A stretch of DNA of 64,000 bases from Limnohabitans sp. (GTDB lineage Bacteria; Pseudomonadota; Gammaproteobacteria; Burkholderiales; Burkholderiaceae_C), in contig NZ_JAAVVW010000003.1 of assembly GCF_023910625.1 (NCBI RefSeq), positions 1,302,001-1,366,000 on the forward strand, given 5' to 3'. A model generated the notes under the pieces. It made no database searches and was not told the origin of the DNA. It was given only the letters and a program-made list of their open reading frames with translations. Below, piece after piece: positions 18,058 to 29,703 of the stretch (the stretch's first letter is position 1; the number at the start of each line of letters is the position of its first letter). The position numbers were made by a program, and so were the translations under genes.

Positions 18058-18867
18058 TCACTGGTGCAAGCCCCGCTCATCGGGCTCGTCGGTGGATGTG
18101 CTGATCATGCTGGTAGGCTGGCCCTTGGCCTTGCGCCAGACATAAATCACATAACCACTCAGACCATAGCCCATAAACAAGGCGAACAGCACAATCGGCG
18201 GATCAATGTTGACCACCGCGATGCCCAAGGCCACCAAAACCAGTGTGGCAAAGGGCACGCTCTTTTTCATATGCATGTCCTTGAAACTGTAAAACGGGAC
18301 ATTGGTCACCATCGTCAGGCCCGCAAACAGACATACGGCAAACATGCCCCAGGACACAGCTTTGGCCGGGACGGCATTGTCAAACATGATCCACACAAAA
18401 CCCATCACCAAAGCCGCTGCCGCTGGCGATGGCAGGCCCTGAAAGTAACGCTTATCCACCACAGCCGTGTTGACGTTAAAGCGTGCCAGACGTAAGGCTG
18501 CACAGGCGCAGTACACGAATGCGGCGATCCAGCCCCAACGCCCCAGCTCCTTCAAGGTCCAGACGTAAGCAATCAAGGCAGGAGCTGCACCAAAGGACAC
18601 CATGTCAGCCAAAGAATCCATTTGCTCGCCAAAGGCGCTCTGGGTGTTGGTCATGCGCGCCACACGCCCATCCAGACTATCGAGCACCATGGCGCTGAAA
18701 ATACCCATCGTCGCCAGTTCAAAGCGGCCGTTGATGGCCATGACCACCGCATAGAACCCGGCAAACAAAGCAGCCAAGGTGATCATATTGGGCAGCATGT
18801 AAATGCCTTTGGAGCGTTTGCGCACCGGCGCACTCACCTCGGCGTCTTCGACTTTGTCGTTGTTCAT
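18058..18867 (-). CDS. pssA: CDP-diacylglycerol-serine O-phosphatidyltransferase PssA
   Basis: A 269-residue integral membrane enzyme making phosphatidylserine, the precursor of phosphatidylethanolamine. The CDP-alcohol phosphotransferase motif is intact: DGRVAR followed by GEQMDSLAD (DG..AR........G...D...D). About seven hydrophobic segments follow. Start chosen at MNNDKVED. It lies between ilvC and leuA on the same strand, an order common in Burkholderiales. Confidence 0.93.
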   Translation of the reverse strand: MNNDKVEDAEVSAPVRKRSKGIYMLPNMITLAALFAGFYAVVMAINGRFELATMGIFSAMVLDSLDGRVARMTNTQSAFGEQMDSLADMVSFGAAPALIAYVWTLKELGRWGWIAAFVYCACAALRLARFNVNTAVVDKRYFQGLPSPAAAALVMGFVWIMFDNAVPAKAVSWGMFAVCLFAGLTMVTNVPFYSFKDMHMKKSVPFATLVLVALGIAVVNIDPPIVLFALFMGYGLSGYVIYVWRKAKGQPTSMISTSTDEPDERGLHQ

Positions 18868-18938
18868 CGTCCGTTCCTGTTGAAACTGCTCGCAGCCATC
18901 CCGTGTCAACCAAGTTTAAGCCAGCGCGAGCGTCCAAG

Positions 18939-18964
18939 AAAAAGGCCACCCAAGTGGCCTTTTT
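18939..18964 (-). terminator. Intrinsic terminator after ilvC
   Basis: Stem AAAAAGGCCAC / GTGGCCTTTTT with a CCAA loop, about 22 bases downstream of the ilvC stop on the minus strand. The T-run is present on both strands. Confidence 0.85.
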
Positions 18965-18985
18965 CAAACTTGCCCAAGAGCCCGA

Positions 18986-20029
<1,044 letters not shown>

Positions 20030-20042
20030 TCAAGGGGTGAGT

Positions 20043-20534
20043 TTAGACGCGCAGGATGCGCTCGCCGCGCCCGATACCGCATGCACCGGTGCGCACGGTC
20101 TCCAAAATGGCGCTGCGGTCGATCGCCTCCAAAAAGGCGTCGTTCTTCGATTGGTCACCGGTGAGCTCGATGGTGTAGCTCTTGTCGGTGACATCAATCA
20201 CACGGCCTCGGAAGATGTCGGCCATGCGTTTCATTTCTTCGCGTTCCTTGCCCACGGCACGCACTTTGACGAGCATCAACTCGCGCTCTGTGTAGGCACC
20301 TTCGGTCAGGTCAACCACCTTCACCACCTCGATCAGGCGGTTCAGGTGCTTGGTGATCTGCTCGATCACGTCGTCGGAGCCAGCGGTCTGGATGGTCATG
20401 CGTGACAAGCTGGGGTCTTCGGTCGGTGCCACCGTGAGTGACTCGATGTTGTAGCCACGGGCCGAAAACAGCCCCACCACGCGGGACAAAGCGCCCGCTT
20501 CGTTTTCAATCAGTACAGCGATGATGTGTTTCAT
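20043..20534 (-). CDS. ilvH: Acetolactate synthase small (regulatory) subunit IlvH
   Basis: A 163-residue regulatory subunit. The N-terminal ACT domain (MKHIIAVLIENEAGALSRVV; GLFSARGYNIESLTVAPTED) binds valine for feedback control of the large subunit. Length is typical. The start was set at MKHII, preceded by the purine-rich GAGGAAT ribosome site. Confidence 0.96.
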   Translation of the reverse strand: MKHIIAVLIENEAGALSRVVGLFSARGYNIESLTVAPTEDPSLSRMTIQTAGSDDVIEQITKHLNRLIEVVKVVDLTEGAYTERELMLVKVRAVGKEREEMKRMADIFRGRVIDVTDKSYTIELTGDQSKNDAFLEAIDRSAILETVRTGACGIGRGERILRV

Positions 20535-20667
20535 GTGTGATTCCTCTTTTTGCGACGGCATGCAACCAGGAAAATTGGGCCGCAGAAAACTGCCGTTTTT
20601 CGCCGCCCTCCCCTGCACACGGTCATGCGCAGGCTTGGCGGGCAATAGATTCGTCCAGTGGGATTAA

Positions 20668-22437
20668 TTAAAGATCTTCAGCGCCCATCAGCATCTCGGT
20701 GATGCCTTTGCCAGCCTTGACCATGGGGAACACGTTTTCAGTCGGATCCGTACGGATGTCCAAGAAAACCGTTCGGTCCTTGAGCCTGCGTGCTTCGCGC
20801 AAAGCAGGCTCCACATCCTCGGGCTTTTCCACCAAGATGCCGACGTGGCCATAGGCCTCGGCCAACTTCACGAAGTTGGGCAACGCATCCATGTAGCTGT
20901 GGCTGTAACGACCGGAGTAATCAATTTCCTGCCACTGGCGCACCATGCCCAAGTAACCGTTGTTCAGGGCCACGACTTTGATGGGCGTGTTGTATTGCAA
21001 GCAGGTCGAGAGCTCTTGGATGCACATTTGCACCGAGCCTTCGCCGGTCACGCAATACACCTCGCTGTCGGGCTTGGCCAGCTTGATGCCCATGGCGTAA
21101 GGAATGCCCACGCCCATGGTGCCCAAGCCACCGGAATTGATCCAGCGGCGCGGCTCATTGAACTTGTAGTACTGGGCGGCCCACATCTGGTGCTGGCCCA
21201 CATCGGATGTGATGTACGCGTCGGCGTCTTTGGTCATTTCCCACAAGGTCTCGATGACCTTTTGCGGCTTGATGACCAGGCTGCTGCTGTCGTACTTCAT
21301 GCAATCGCGGCTGCGCCAGCCTTCGACCGTTTCCCACCACTGCGCCAGCGCCTGGCTGTCGGGCTTGAGACCGGATTCGCGGATCATGCCCATCAATTCG
21401 ATCAGCACGTCTTTCACGTCGCCCACGATCGGCACATCGACCTTGACGCGCTTGGAAATGCTCGACGGGTCGATGTCGATGTGGATGATCTTGCGTTCGT
21501 TTTGCGCAAAGTGCTTGGGGTTGCCAATCACGCGGTCGTCAAACCGGGCACCGACGGCCAGCAAGACGTCGCAGTTTTGCATCGCGTTGTTGGCCTCGAG
21601 CGTACCGTGCATGCCCAGCATGCCCAGGAAACGGCGGTCATTGGCCGGGAAAGCGCCCAAACCCATCAAGGTGTTGGTGACCGGGAAGTTCAGCAGGTCT
21701 ACCAAAGCGCGCAACTCGGGACTGGCATTGCTCAGCAGCACGCCACCACCGGTGTAGATGTAAGGTCGCTTGGCCGACATCAGCAGCTGCATGGCCTTGC
21801 GAATCTGGCCACCGTGTCCTTTGCGCACCGGGTTGTACGAGCGCATCTCGACCTTGTCGGGGTAGCCGGTGTACGGGGTTTTGTTGAAAGACACGTCCTT
21901 GGGCACATCCACCACCACCGGGCCAGGGCGACCGGTACGCGCAATGTGGAAGGCTTTTTTCATGACCTCGGCCATGTCCTTGGCGTCTTTGACCAGGAAG
22001 TTGTGCTTGACGATGGGGCGCGTGATGCCCACGGTGTCGCATTCCTGGAAGGCATCGAGGCCAATGGCCGCAGTGGGCACTTGCCCGCTGATGATGACCA
22101 TGGGGATGCTGTCCATGTAGGCAGTGGCGATGCCGGTCACGGCATTGGTCAGGCCGGGGCCCGAGGTGACCAGCGCCACACCTACTTCGCCCGTGGCACG
22201 AGCGTAGCCATCGGCCGCGTGCACCGCCGCTTGCTCGTGGCGCACCAGCACGTGCTGAATGGTTTCTTGTTTATAGAAAGCGTCGTAGATGTGCAGCACG
22301 GCCCCACCGGGGTAGCCCCAAACGAACTGAACGTTTTCGGCTTGCAGCGCTCTGACCAGAATTTCGGCCCCGCGCAACTCTTGAGATGTGGCCGCAGCGG
22401 ACGCAGCAGACGCCATTTCGGCTTTATTGATTTCCAT
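20668..22437 (-). CDS. ilvI: Acetolactate synthase large (catalytic) subunit IlvI/IlvB
   Basis: A 589-residue ThDP-dependent enzyme for the first common step of branched-chain amino acid synthesis. It shows the catalytic Glu in RHEQAAVHAADGYAR, the FAD/acceptor region, and the ThDP motif GEGSVQMCIQELST...NN. First gene of the ilvI-ilvH-ilvC operon. A short open frame lies in its 5' region. Confidence 0.97.
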   Translation of the reverse strand: MEINKAEMASAASAAATSQELRGAEILVRALQAENVQFVWGYPGGAVLHIYDAFYKQETIQHVLVRHEQAAVHAADGYARATGEVGVALVTSGPGLTNAVTGIATAYMDSIPMVIISGQVPTAAIGLDAFQECDTVGITRPIVKHNFLVKDAKDMAEVMKKAFHIARTGRPGPVVVDVPKDVSFNKTPYTGYPDKVEMRSYNPVRKGHGGQIRKAMQLLMSAKRPYIYTGGGVLLSNASPELRALVDLLNFPVTNTLMGLGAFPANDRRFLGMLGMHGTLEANNAMQNCDVLLAVGARFDDRVIGNPKHFAQNERKIIHIDIDPSSISKRVKVDVPIVGDVKDVLIELMGMIRESGLKPDSQALAQWWETVEGWRSRDCMKYDSSSLVIKPQKVIETLWEMTKDADAYITSDVGQHQMWAAQYYKFNEPRRWINSGGLGTMGVGIPYAMGIKLAKPDSEVYCVTGEGSVQMCIQELSTCLQYNTPIKVVALNNGYLGMVRQWQEIDYSGRYSHSYMDALPNFVKLAEAYGHVGILVEKPEDVEPALREARRLKDRTVFLDIRTDPTENVFPMVKAGKGITEMLMGAEDL

Positions 22438-22460
22438 ATATTCAACCTTTGTGAATTTCT

Positions 22461-22532
22461 CTAACGAAAAACCTTGGGTGCCCCTGGGCGCGACTCTTTT
22501 GAAGTGACTTTGGGACTTAAGACCACAGACAT
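22461..22532 (-). CDS. Possible ilvI leader peptide
   Basis: A 23-codon open frame starting MSVVLSPKV, with ATG 95 bases upstream of ilvI and AGGTG just before it. It has Val-Val-Leu and one further Val among the first nine residues. The bases GGTGCCC around its ribosome site and start can pair with GGGCACC late in the frame. No U-rich terminator follows, so this is a weaker case than leuA and may be chance. Confidence 0.3.
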   Translation of the reverse strand: MSVVLSPKVTSKESRPGAPKVFR

Positions 22533-22632
22533 GGGCACCTCACTGTAAAAGTGCCGGACGGTGATCCGTTTGCTTTTGTTTCAATTGCAATCGCGCATTA
22601 TCGCACTGTTGAAGAGTCGATGGTCTGCCCCC

Positions 22633-22661
22633 TTTCACAGCCAACTACTCGGTGCCATAAT
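22633..22661 (+). promoter_or_regulatory. Possible promoter of the ECF sigma operon
   Basis: TTTCAC, a 17-base spacer, then CATAAT (5 of 6 matches to the sigma-70 -10). Transcription would begin near 22668, which favours the TTG start at 22738 over the GTG at 22561. Inferred from pattern only. Confidence 0.35.
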
Positions 22662-22737
22662 CACAGCCGCCAAAGGGTGCTCAAATTCACACCCACAAGC
22701 CCCATCACCACAGGACACAGCATCGCTGTTCATCAAG

Positions 22738-23304
22738 TTGGCCTCGGATCTAGAACTGTCTGACTTTCTGAAAAACGCGGAGAAAAAAGCTTTCAAGAGA
22801 GCTTATTACCACGTCCGCGATGAAGAAGCAGCATTAGACATCGTCCAAGACAGCATGATCAAACTGTGCACCAACTATGCGGACAAACCGCTCACCGAGA
22901 TCCCCTTGTTGTTTCAGCGGATTTTGTCGAACACTGTCCTGGACTGGTTCCGTCGCAGAAAGACCCGAAGCGCTCTGTTTTTAAATCGGGATGACTTTGA
23001 AATCGATGAAAATCCTGGATATTTTGAGTCTATAGATATCCTGAAGGGGGATACCGATTTACCATCCCACCAAAGCGCAGAGATTTGGGTGTCACGCATG
23101 CAAACCGTTGCGCAAATTGAAAAGGCCGTCATGAATTTGCCTGCACGTCAACGAGAAGCCTTCCTGCTGCGTTATTGGGAGGAACTGGACGTGTCCGAAA
23201 CCGCTGCAGTGATGGGGTGTTCAGAGGGCAGCGTCAAAACCCATTGCTCACGCGCCATTTTGGCACTGAGTAAAACCTTGTCAGAACAAGGCATGAACCC
23301 ATGA
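22738..23304 (+). CDS. ECF-type RNA polymerase sigma factor
   Basis: A sigma-70 family protein of 188 residues with region 2 (AFKRAYYHVRDEEAALDIVQDSMIKL) and region 4 (LPARQREAFLLRYWEELDVSETAAVMGCSEGSVKTHCSRA), without regions 1.1 or 3. TTG at 22738 was chosen because the following LASDLELSDFLKNAEKKAF has the family's N-terminal character and the upstream frame from GTG 22561 does not. The stop overlaps the next gene by 4 bases, so the DUF3619 protein, possibly its anti-sigma partner, is coupled. Confidence 0.85.
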   Translation: MASDLELSDFLKNAEKKAFKRAYYHVRDEEAALDIVQDSMIKLCTNYADKPLTEIPLLFQRILSNTVLDWFRRRKTRSALFLNRDDFEIDENPGYFESIDILKGDTDLPSHQSAEIWVSRMQTVAQIEKAVMNLPARQREAFLLRYWEELDVSETAAVMGCSEGSVKTHCSRAILALSKTLSEQGMNP

Positions 23305-23741
23305 AAAAACCTACAACACATACCGCCGACATGGACCTCCAGGGCCAGCAACTGACGCAGCAACTCGATTTGGCCACCCAAAACATGGGCCATGACATCA
23401 GCGAGCGCCTGCGGATTGCGCGCGACCACGCGCTCGCATCTCGCCCCGCCCCCATCCACCTACTGAGTTATCGCACGGCATTTCAAACCAATGGCTCGCT
23501 CACCGGCCCTGGCGATGAAGGCTTGAACCTGTGGCGCATTCTGATTTCTGCCTTGCCCTTGGTGGCCATGGTCATGGGCCTCGTTCTGATACAGACAATT
23601 CAAAAAGAACTGATTGAATCGGACATCGCCTCCATTGACTCTGCGCTTTTGCTGGACGATCTTCCTCCTGACGCTTACACCGACCCGGGCTTTCTGCAAT
23701 TCTTGAAAGTCCAACTGGTCCAGCCAGGCCGACATGATTGA
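23301..23741 (+). CDS. DUF3619 family membrane protein (possible anti-sigma factor)
   Basis: A 146-residue protein with a soluble N-terminal part (residues 1-72, including DISERLRIARDHALA), one transmembrane helix (about 74-92) and a short periplasmic tail. This layout resembles anti-sigma factors, and the gene is coupled to an ECF sigma gene by an ATGA overlap. The DUF3619 assignment rests on recognised sequence character; anti-sigma activity is inference from context. Confidence 0.8.
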   Translation: MKKPTTHTADMDLQGQQLTQQLDLATQNMGHDISERLRIARDHALASRPAPIHLLSYRTAFQTNGSLTGPGDEGLNLWRILISALPLVAMVMGLVLIQTIQKELIESDIASIDSALLLDDLPPDAYTDPGFLQFLKVQLVQPGRHD

Positions 23742-24501
23742 TTTGGGTTCGCTTCGGCTTGGCACGGCCAAAAAGCCGATCTCCTCACCACCCCAACGCC
23801 ACCCCCTGATGCTTCATGGTTGGGTGGCATGGGGCTTGGTGTTGGCATGCCTGCCGTCGCTGGCGCAAACCATCGCACCCCCGTCCTCCGCGCCAGCGTC
23901 TGCCCCAGCGACAGAAACGTCAGCCGCTGACCCTGTACCCTATACATCAGCAACACCTCACACAGAGCCGTCAAGTGCGCCACAACAGCTTGCAGCGCCG
24001 GTGTCCAAAAGTGCCGCCGAAGAGTCACGCGCATGGTCTTCACTGAGCAAGAGACAAAAACAAGCCCTGCTGCCGCTGAACGACAAATGGGATGAATTGA
24101 CCCCCCAACAAAAACAAAAATGGTTGATCCTGGCCCGGGGCTTTTACCAGCTCAGTGACCCCGAGCAAATGGTCTTGCATGGACGCATGCGGGATTGGGC
24201 TGCGCTCAGTCCTCGTCAGCGCAACCTCGCCCGCTTCAATTTCAACACCACCCTGTCCCTACCCATTGAGGACAAACGTGCGCAATGGGAGGCTTACCAG
24301 CAATTGTCAGAGGCCGAAAAAGACAAACTCAGCACCGGGATCAAGCCCCCCTTGAAAAGCGGTGCGCGCAGCACGGCTGCGCCCAGCAAGCGTTTAGTAA
24401 AACCTCCGCCCATGCCAGCCGAGAGCAACCGCATTTTCGAGACCATTGCTCCCCGCCAGCCGGTCCACCCCAAAACCCTGCTGCCGCAACCCGCTGGTTA
24501 A
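23734..24501 (+). CDS. DUF3106 domain protein, exported
   Basis: A 255-residue protein with a signal-peptide-like segment at about residues 26-46 (MLHGWVAWGLVLACLPSLAQ), a Ser/Ala/Pro-rich spacer, and a helical DUF3106 domain (about 98-200) with short repeats such as WSSLSKRQKQALLPL, WDELTPQQKQKWL and WAALSPRQRNLARF. The repeating W-x-x-L-[ST]-x-x-[QR]-[KR] units recall periplasmic stress sensors of the CpxP type, which is an analogy only. It overlaps the DUF3619 gene by 8 bases. Confidence 0.82.
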   Translation: MIDLGSLRLGTAKKPISSPPQRHPLMLHGWVAWGLVLACLPSLAQTIAPPSSAPASAPATETSAADPVPYTSATPHTEPSSAPQQLAAPVSKSAAEESRAWSSLSKRQKQALLPLNDKWDELTPQQKQKWLILARGFYQLSDPEQMVLHGRMRDWAALSPRQRNLARFNFNTTLSLPIEDKRAQWEAYQQLSEAEKDKLSTGIKPPLKSGARSTAAPSKRLVKPPPMPAESNRIFETIAPRQPVHPKTLLPQPAG

Positions 24502-24610
24502 CAGGGCTCTGCTGGTCAGCGACAATTGAGGCGTCCCCGGCTGCTGCAGCACCCTGCCTGGCTGTTATCTACCATGGGCTTTTTCTATCTGACGCCAAAA
24601 ACACTCTTTC

Positions 24611-25150
24611 ATGACCCCGCGCACGCACGCCCCATCCACATCCAAGGCCACGGACACCACCCCGCCCATTGGCAGCCCACTCCAAACACCTTCGCTCAAA
24701 CGGCGCATGGCCTGCTGGCTTTACGAAGGCATGCTGCTGTTCGGTGTTGTGTTCATCGCGGGCTACTTGTTTGGCACGCTGAGCCAGACCCGCCACGCCT
24801 TGGACAACCGCTCAGGCTTGCAAGCCTTCCTGTTTTTGATATTGGGCATTTACTTCACCTGGTTTTGGCACCGGGGCCAAACCCTGGCCATGAAAACCTG
24901 GCATGTCAAAGTCGTCAGCGCGCAAGGCCTGCCGCTGAGCCAAAGCCGCGCCCTGCTGCGCTACCTGCTGAGCTGGATGTGGTTTTTGCCCCCGCTGCTG
25001 CTGACCATTCCCTTGGGCCTGCCCGCCGGCTCGATGGGTCTGCTCAGCTTGGTCTGGGTCCTGGTCTGGGCCTTGCTCAGCCGCTTTCACCCCCAGCGCC
25101 AGTTCTGGCACGACGCCTGGGCCGGCACCCGGCTGGTTTCTGCCAAATGA
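24611..25150 (+). CDS. RDD family membrane protein
   Basis: A 179-residue membrane protein with four hydrophobic segments and the RDD features: an Arg near the start of helix 1 (RRMACWLYEGMLLFGVVF) and the later AMKTWHVKVVSAQG. RDD proteins are of largely unknown or transport-related function. It follows the DUF3106 gene by 109 bases in which nothing else was seen. Confidence 0.82.
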   Translation: MTPRTHAPSTSKATDTTPPIGSPLQTPSLKRRMACWLYEGMLLFGVVFIAGYLFGTLSQTRHALDNRSGLQAFLFLILGIYFTWFWHRGQTLAMKTWHVKVVSAQGLPLSQSRALLRYLLSWMWFLPPLLLTIPLGLPAGSMGLLSLVWVLVWALLSRFHPQRQFWHDAWAGTRLVSAK

Positions 25151-25157
25151 ACACCCC

Positions 25158-25769
25158 ATGAACACGCCCCACCCCCTCCAAGCAGCCCAACCGGCCTTCT
25201 CGGTCTGCGTTTACTGCGGCTCCAAGCCCGGGAACAAGCCCGAATTTGCGCAAATCGCGGTGCAAGTGGGCACCTGGATCGGCGCACACGGTGGCCAACT
25301 GGTCTATGGCGGGGGACGCAACGGCCTGATGGGCCTGGTGGCCGAAGCCACGCTGGCCGCAGGCGGCACGGTGGTCGGCATCATCCCCACAGCCTTGGTC
25401 GAAAAAGAATGGGCGCACCACGGCTGCACCGAACTGCATGTGGTGGACACCATGCACGAGCGCAAGCGCCTCATGGCCGACAAAGCCGACGCGTTTTTGG
25501 CCCTGCCTGGCGGCATCGGCACGTTTGAAGAGTTGTTTGAGGTGTGGACTTGGCGACAGCTGGGCTACCACGACAAGCCTGTCGGCATCCTGAACAGCTT
25601 GGGCTATTACGATGGCTTGATGGCCTTCATCGGCCAAGTGGTGCAAGACGGTTTCATGGGCGATTGGCAGACCGATCTGGTCACCCTGGGCCACGAACCT
25701 GAAGCGCTGCTGCAAAACTTGGTGCAAAAAGCAGGCTTTTCACCCCGCGCCAAAATCGAACTGCTCTGA
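25158..25769 (+). CDS. LOG family protein (TIGR00730; nucleotide 5'-monophosphate phosphoribohydrolase-like)
   Basis: A 203-residue Rossmann-fold protein with the LOG motifs YGGGRNGLMG (residues about 52-61) and PGGIGTFEELFE (about 116-127). LOG enzymes cleave N6-modified or plain purine nucleoside monophosphates at the N-glycosidic bond. It starts 8 bases after the RDD gene stop, so it may be co-transcribed. Confidence 0.9.
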   Translation: MNTPHPLQAAQPAFSVCVYCGSKPGNKPEFAQIAVQVGTWIGAHGGQLVYGGGRNGLMGLVAEATLAAGGTVVGIIPTALVEKEWAHHGCTELHVVDTMHERKRLMADKADAFLALPGGIGTFEELFEVWTWRQLGYHDKPVGILNSLGYYDGLMAFIGQVVQDGFMGDWQTDLVTLGHEPEALLQNLVQKAGFSPRAKIELL

Positions 25770-25813
25770 CCTTGGACGCGAGCTGAGCCGGGGTGCGCCG
25801 CCCGGCTTTCCCA

Positions 25814-27861
<2,048 letters not shown>

Positions 27862-27865
27862 ACAG

Positions 27866-29059
27866 GTGCTGGAAAATGTGAGCTTGAATTATGTCACCCG
27901 GGTGCAAGACAACCTGAGTGCCATCGCGCCTGAAACCTGGGACAGCCTGCTCGCCCGGCAAGACGCCCCATCCCCCTTCATGCAGCATGCCTATTTGTCG
28001 GCCATGCAGACCAGCCAATCGGCCGCGCCCGAGACCGGCTGGACGCTGCAAGTCATCAGCCTGTGGCGCAACACGCATCAAGGCGATGTGTTGGCCGCCG
28101 CCTGCCCGCTCTACATCAAGACCCACTCACGCGGCGAATACGTGTTTGACCACGCCTGGGCCGACGCCTACCAGCGCCACGGCCTCGACTATTACCCCAA
28201 AGCCCTGGTCGCCTCGCCCTTCACCCCCGTGCCGGGCAGCCGCTTGCTGGCCGAATCCGACGCCGCCCGCCAGGCCCTGCTGGCCGCCTTGCTGGACATC
28301 TGCCAAACCAACGACATCCCGTCTTTGCACATTTTGTTTGGCAGCCCGCACGACCTGCAAGCCTGCGAACACGCCGGACTGCTGCAACGCGACCAAGTGC
28401 AGTTCCATTGGCAAACCCAAGGCTGGCGCGACTTCGATGACTTTTTGGCCAGCCTGACCCAAGAAAAGCGCAAAAAAATCCGGCAAGAGCGCCGCAAAGT
28501 GCAGGAGGCGGGCGTGACATTTCGCGCCGTGCGCGGCCCCGACATGACGGAAGGCGACTGGGCCGTCCTGCTGCGCTGCTACCAGCAAACCTATTGGGAA
28601 CACGGCAATGCGCCGTATTTGACCCCGGCGTTCTTCGAAGCCATGCGCACCGACATGGCCCCCAACTGGCTTTTGTTTGTGGCCGAACACGCGGGCCAGC
28701 CGATTGGCATCAGCCTGATCGGCCTGCACCTGGACGCCCAAGGCCAGCCCGAAGTGGCCTATGGCCGCTATTGGGGCGCGCTGGCGCGGGTGGACTGCCT
28801 GCACTTTGAAGCTTGCTATTACCAGCCCATCGAATGGTGCATCCAGCACGGCCTGAAACGCTTTGAAGGCGGCGCACAAGGCGAACACAAAATGGCCCGC
28901 GCCCTGCTGCCCACCCCCACCCACAGCGCCCACTGGCTGGCGCACCCGGCGTTTTCTGAGGCGGTGGCCCGATTTCTGGAGCGGGAAAAAGCGGGGGTGG
29001 AGAACTACCTCGAAGCGCTGAACCAGCACTCGCCGCTGAAGAAACTCCCGCCGCCTTGA
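27866..29059 (+). CDS. GNAT-like N-acyltransferase (COG3146 family)
   Basis: A 397-residue protein with the double-GNAT fold of COG3146, related to FemX-like peptidyl transferases. Recognisable pieces are SLTQEKRKKIRQERRKV (residues about 194-210), the CYQQTYWEHGNAPYLTP region and FEGGAQGEHKMARALLP near the C-terminus. Members are often called peptidogalycan biosynthesis proteins without firm biochemical support. A GTG start at 27866 is preceded by GGAGAG; earlier starts would run into nadE. Confidence 0.82.
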   Translation: MLENVSLNYVTRVQDNLSAIAPETWDSLLARQDAPSPFMQHAYLSAMQTSQSAAPETGWTLQVISLWRNTHQGDVLAAACPLYIKTHSRGEYVFDHAWADAYQRHGLDYYPKALVASPFTPVPGSRLLAESDAARQALLAALLDICQTNDIPSLHILFGSPHDLQACEHAGLLQRDQVQFHWQTQGWRDFDDFLASLTQEKRKKIRQERRKVQEAGVTFRAVRGPDMTEGDWAVLLRCYQQTYWEHGNAPYLTPAFFEAMRTDMAPNWLLFVAEHAGQPIGISLIGLHLDAQGQPEVAYGRYWGALARVDCLHFEACYYQPIEWCIQHGLKRFEGGAQGEHKMARALLPTPTHSAHWLAHPAFSEAVARFLEREKAGVENYLEALNQHSPLKKLPPP

Positions 29060-29099
29060 AGCTACCGGATTCATGTGGACCTGACCGACAGTTCCCTCG

Positions 29100-29222
29100 G
29101 TACAACGCCACCTGCCCAAACCCAGCCCCGCCGAGCTGGCCCAAGTGCACACCCTCACCCGCCTGAGCCCTGGCGACTTTGCCGCCGTGCTATTTCTAAC
29201 AAAAAAATATGCACATCTGTAA
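29100..29222 (+). pseudogene. Remnant of an AAA+ ATPase C-terminus
   Basis: A 40-codon stop-bounded frame without start. About 30 residues (PKPSPAELAQVHTLTRLSPG, then DFAAV) resemble the end of a large AAA-family ATPase, where an LTPGDFAAV motif is common. After DFAAV the frame runs into A-rich sequence and stops. No other part of such a gene is present. Recognition is by motif only. Confidence 0.4.
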
Positions 29223-29288
29223 GATAACGCGCATTCAAACATTAGGATACGGACCTCTGGTTCCATTCTTCTGGCGAATAGCCGTGAC

Positions 29289-29696
29289 ATGCTTCTCACC
29301 CCCCACCAAGCCAAATACATCGCGCACGACCTGACCCTGCAGCACGCAGGTGGCGGCATCGACCGCTTGAGTCAGGCCCTGTTCAACGCCAGCGTGGACC
29401 TGAACCCGCACCAGATCGAGGCGGCTGTGTTTGCGCTCCAGTCGCCTTTGAGCAAAGGCGTGCTGTTGGCCGACGAAGTGGGCTTGGGCAAAACCATCGA
29501 GGCGGGCATCGTGCTGTGCCAATACTGGGCCGAGCGCAAACGGCAACTGCTGGTCATCTGCCCCGCATCGCTGCGCAAGCAATGGGCGCTGGAGCTGAAA
29601 GAAAAGTTCAACCTGCCCGCCGTGGTGCTGGACTCCAAAACCTGGCGCGAAGCGCAGCGCCAAGGCCTGAGCCTGTTGCCGCCGACCGAAAACTGA
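29289..29696 (+). pseudogene. Truncated SNF2-type helicase (N-terminal fragment)
   Basis: The first 135 codons of a helicase of the COG0553 type, with Walker A (motif I) in DEVGLGKTIEAG and motif Ia in LLVICPASLRKQW. Full-length members have roughly 900-1000 residues, so only about one seventh remains and the DEXH box is missing. The frame stops at 29694-29696, just before a type III Res fragment in another frame. The 5' end, including ATG and upstream A/T-rich sequence, seems intact, so a useless peptide could still be made. Such helicases occur in restriction and phage-defence loci. Confidence 0.8.
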
Positions 29697-29703
29697 CCAT
29701 CGG

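Noticed and set aside
20845..22464. 539-codon open frame on the plus strand opposite ilvI
   Set aside because: It mirrors ilvI codon for codon, its translation is rich in His/Arg/Val of antisense type with no known domain, and ilvI is certain.
22561..22737. Longer N-terminus for the sigma factor from GTG 22561
   Set aside because: These 59 codons do not resemble the family, would include the likely promoter, and overlap the ilvI control region.
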